Below are positions 5,254 to 6,210 of a stretch of 6,210 nt of DNA, piece by piece; within the stretch, counting starts at the first letter, position 1, and the number at the start of each line of letters is the position of its first letter. Source of the stretch: Verrucomicrobiota bacterium (GTDB taxonomy: Bacteria > Verrucomicrobiota > Verrucomicrobiia > Verrucomicrobiales > DEV007). A model generated the notes under the pieces. The model searched no databases. It was not told where the DNA came from and was given only the letters and a program-made list of their open reading frames with translations. The stretch covers positions 1 to 6,210 of the forward strand of contig JAADHD010000271.1 of assembly GCA_013152075.1 (NCBI GenBank), written 5' to 3'. Position numbers and translations under genes: made by a program.

Positions 5254-6210
5254 TTAACACGAACGTCCACCTTCGTTGGTAGATCCGGGAGTAGGTAAAG
5301 GTGGTAATTCGGGTTCTAGCACACCTTTGGCCTTGGGAAAAGCGATGAAGGCTTCGATCAGCATCCAGACTTCGAGAGCCAGGGTGGCAAAACCGATGGA
5401 AACGAGTAGCCAGTTTTCTTTGGCTATCCACCCGCTTTCGCTGAAGAGCTGAAGGCTGAGTCCGACGGCGGGAAGGATGAGCATGAAAACGGTTGGCAGG
5501 GCAACGAACCAGATGGGCAGGTTGCGCCGCCACATCCAGAAAGTGATGACGAGAAAAGCGAGGCCGCCGAGCAGCTGGTTGGTGACGCCGAACAGGGGCC
5601 AGAGGATGAGCCCGCCTTTGCCGGCATTCTCCATGGTCCATTCTTTTCCGGGGGCGGGAAGAGCGGCGATGAGGCCGGCAATGACGATGGCAAAGATGGT
5701 CGCGCCATGTTTGTTGGTCAGCCAGCGAAAGGGATTAAAAGCGGGTTTTGTTGTGGCTTCACTTTCTTTGCTTGGCACAAAAATGGCGGCCAGTTCCTGA
5801 ACGACGTAACGTTGCAAACGGCAGGCGGTGTCGAGGGTGGTGGCGGCGAAAGAGGCGACAAAAACTCCCATTAGGGCGATTGAGAACCCCGCGGGCAGAC
5901 CGAGAGCTTTGAGGAAGTTGGCCGAACCTTCGACGAAGGCCCCGACTTTGGCGATCAGGCCACTGGATGCACCCCAACTTGCGTAGCGGGCGTCATAGGC
6001 TTCAGCTCCAGTGAGTATGCCGCCATTTCCGTCTGGATTGCTGCTGCCGAGTCCAAGGCCGGCAACACAAGCGAGAATCACCAGCACCGCGAGAAACCCT
6101 TCGGTGAGCATGGATCCATAACCGACAAACTGAGCATCGGTTTCACATTTGATTTGTTTGCTGGAGGTGCCACTGGAAACGAGGCAGTGAAATCCACTGA
6201 TCGCTCCACA
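5254..6210 (-). CDS. CstA-family carbon starvation/pyruvate transporter, C-terminal part
   Basis: This is an inner-membrane transporter of the CstA family. Members such as E. coli CstA and BtsT take up pyruvate or peptides under nutrient limitation. The frame is open to the right edge, so the N-terminus is outside; 318 residues are visible of a family usually about 480-700. The visible start GAISGFHCLVSSGTSSKQI (2-20) and DAQFVGYGSMLTEG (25-38) are hallmark CstA sequence. Further landmarks are FAATTLDTACRLQRYVVQEL (121-140) and LWPLFGVTNQLLGGLA (203-218). Hydrophobic spans fit at least six membrane helices: about 39-55, 108-124, 170-185, 201-225, 233-256 and 266-291. The tail (about 292-318) is rich in P, E and G and probably cytoplasmic. 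The open frame continues without a stop into the window edge, so this is not a truncated gene. It converges on the kinase gene with 22 bases between stop codons. Family is sure; whether it is closer to CstA or BtsT cannot be told. Confidence 0.96.
   Translation of the reverse strand, partial: CGAISGFHCLVSSGTSSKQIKCETDAQFVGYGSMLTEGFLAVLVILACVAGLGLGSSNPDGNGGILTGAEAYDARYASWGASSGLIAKVGAFVEGSANFLKALGLPAGFSIALMGVFVASFAATTLDTACRLQRYVVQELAAIFVPSKESEATTKPAFNPFRWLTNKHGATIFAIVIAGLIAALPAPGKEWTMENAGKGGLILWPLFGVTNQLLGGLAFLVITFWMWRRNLPIWFVALPTVFMLILPAVGLSLQLFSESGWIAKENWLLVSIGFATLALEVWMLIEAFIAFPKAKGVLEPELPPLPTPGSTNEGGRSC

Noticed and set aside
5251..5277. Possible hairpin ACGAA/TTCGT near the kinase and CstA stops
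   Set aside because: The stem is only five bases with an eight-base loop and no T run, and it lies within CstA coding sequence.
5156..5641. 161-codon open frame on the - strand overlapping the kinase end and CstA tail
   Set aside because: It is an H/R/P-rich composition typical of a shadow frame, it overlaps the CstA frame on the same strand, and CstA has clear family motifs.
1..6210. CRISPR array, tRNA, rRNA, insertion sequence or phage features
   Set aside because: No regularly spaced repeats, cloverleaf-like sequence, transposase motifs or terminal inverted repeats were seen on either strand by eye.

Overview
The window looks like ordinary chromosomal DNA from a Gram-negative bacterium. 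It carries lipoprotein genes with typical lipoboxes, a hybrid histidine kinase and a CstA-type transporter. Base composition is balanced, and several starts lack an obvious Shine-Dalgarno sequence. The style of the proteins would suit the Verrucomicrobiota/Opitutae or a related group, but that is a guess from general impression and was not tested by any search. I see no transposase, integrase, phage gene, CRISPR array, rRNA or tRNA, and no gene-free stretch longer than about 135 bases.

Layout. At the left edge is the 3' part of hemB (porphobilinogen synthase, haem biosynthesis) on the + strand. It is followed 13 bases later by a HAD-superfamily phosphatase gene of phosphoglycolate-phosphatase type, and the two are probably co-transcribed. 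Facing them on the - strand are two tandem, clearly paralogous DUF4136-type lipoprotein genes separated by 29 bases, which likely form one transcription unit reading leftward. Across a 134-base divergent intergenic region lies a + strand gene for a 37-kDa nucleoid-associated (NA37/YejK-like) protein with a good ribosome binding site. After a 114-base gap comes a cytoplasmic PAS-HisKA-HATPase-receiver hybrid kinase with all catalytic boxes intact. It converges, with only 22 bases between stop codons, on the C-terminal 318 codons of a CstA-family carbon starvation/pyruvate transporter gene that runs off the right edge on the - strand.

The genes do not form one obvious pathway. They read as several small independent units: haem synthesis plus metabolite repair, envelope lipoproteins, nucleoid organisation, signal transduction and peptide or pyruvate uptake. 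I found no convincing undescribed system. The best small-scale leads are a 17-codon open frame overlapping the kinase start, whose end loosely resembles a release-factor-2-type frameshift site; a TTAAC direct repeat at one-helical-turn spacing upstream of the kinase; and the duplicated lipoprotein pair divergent from a nucleoid protein.
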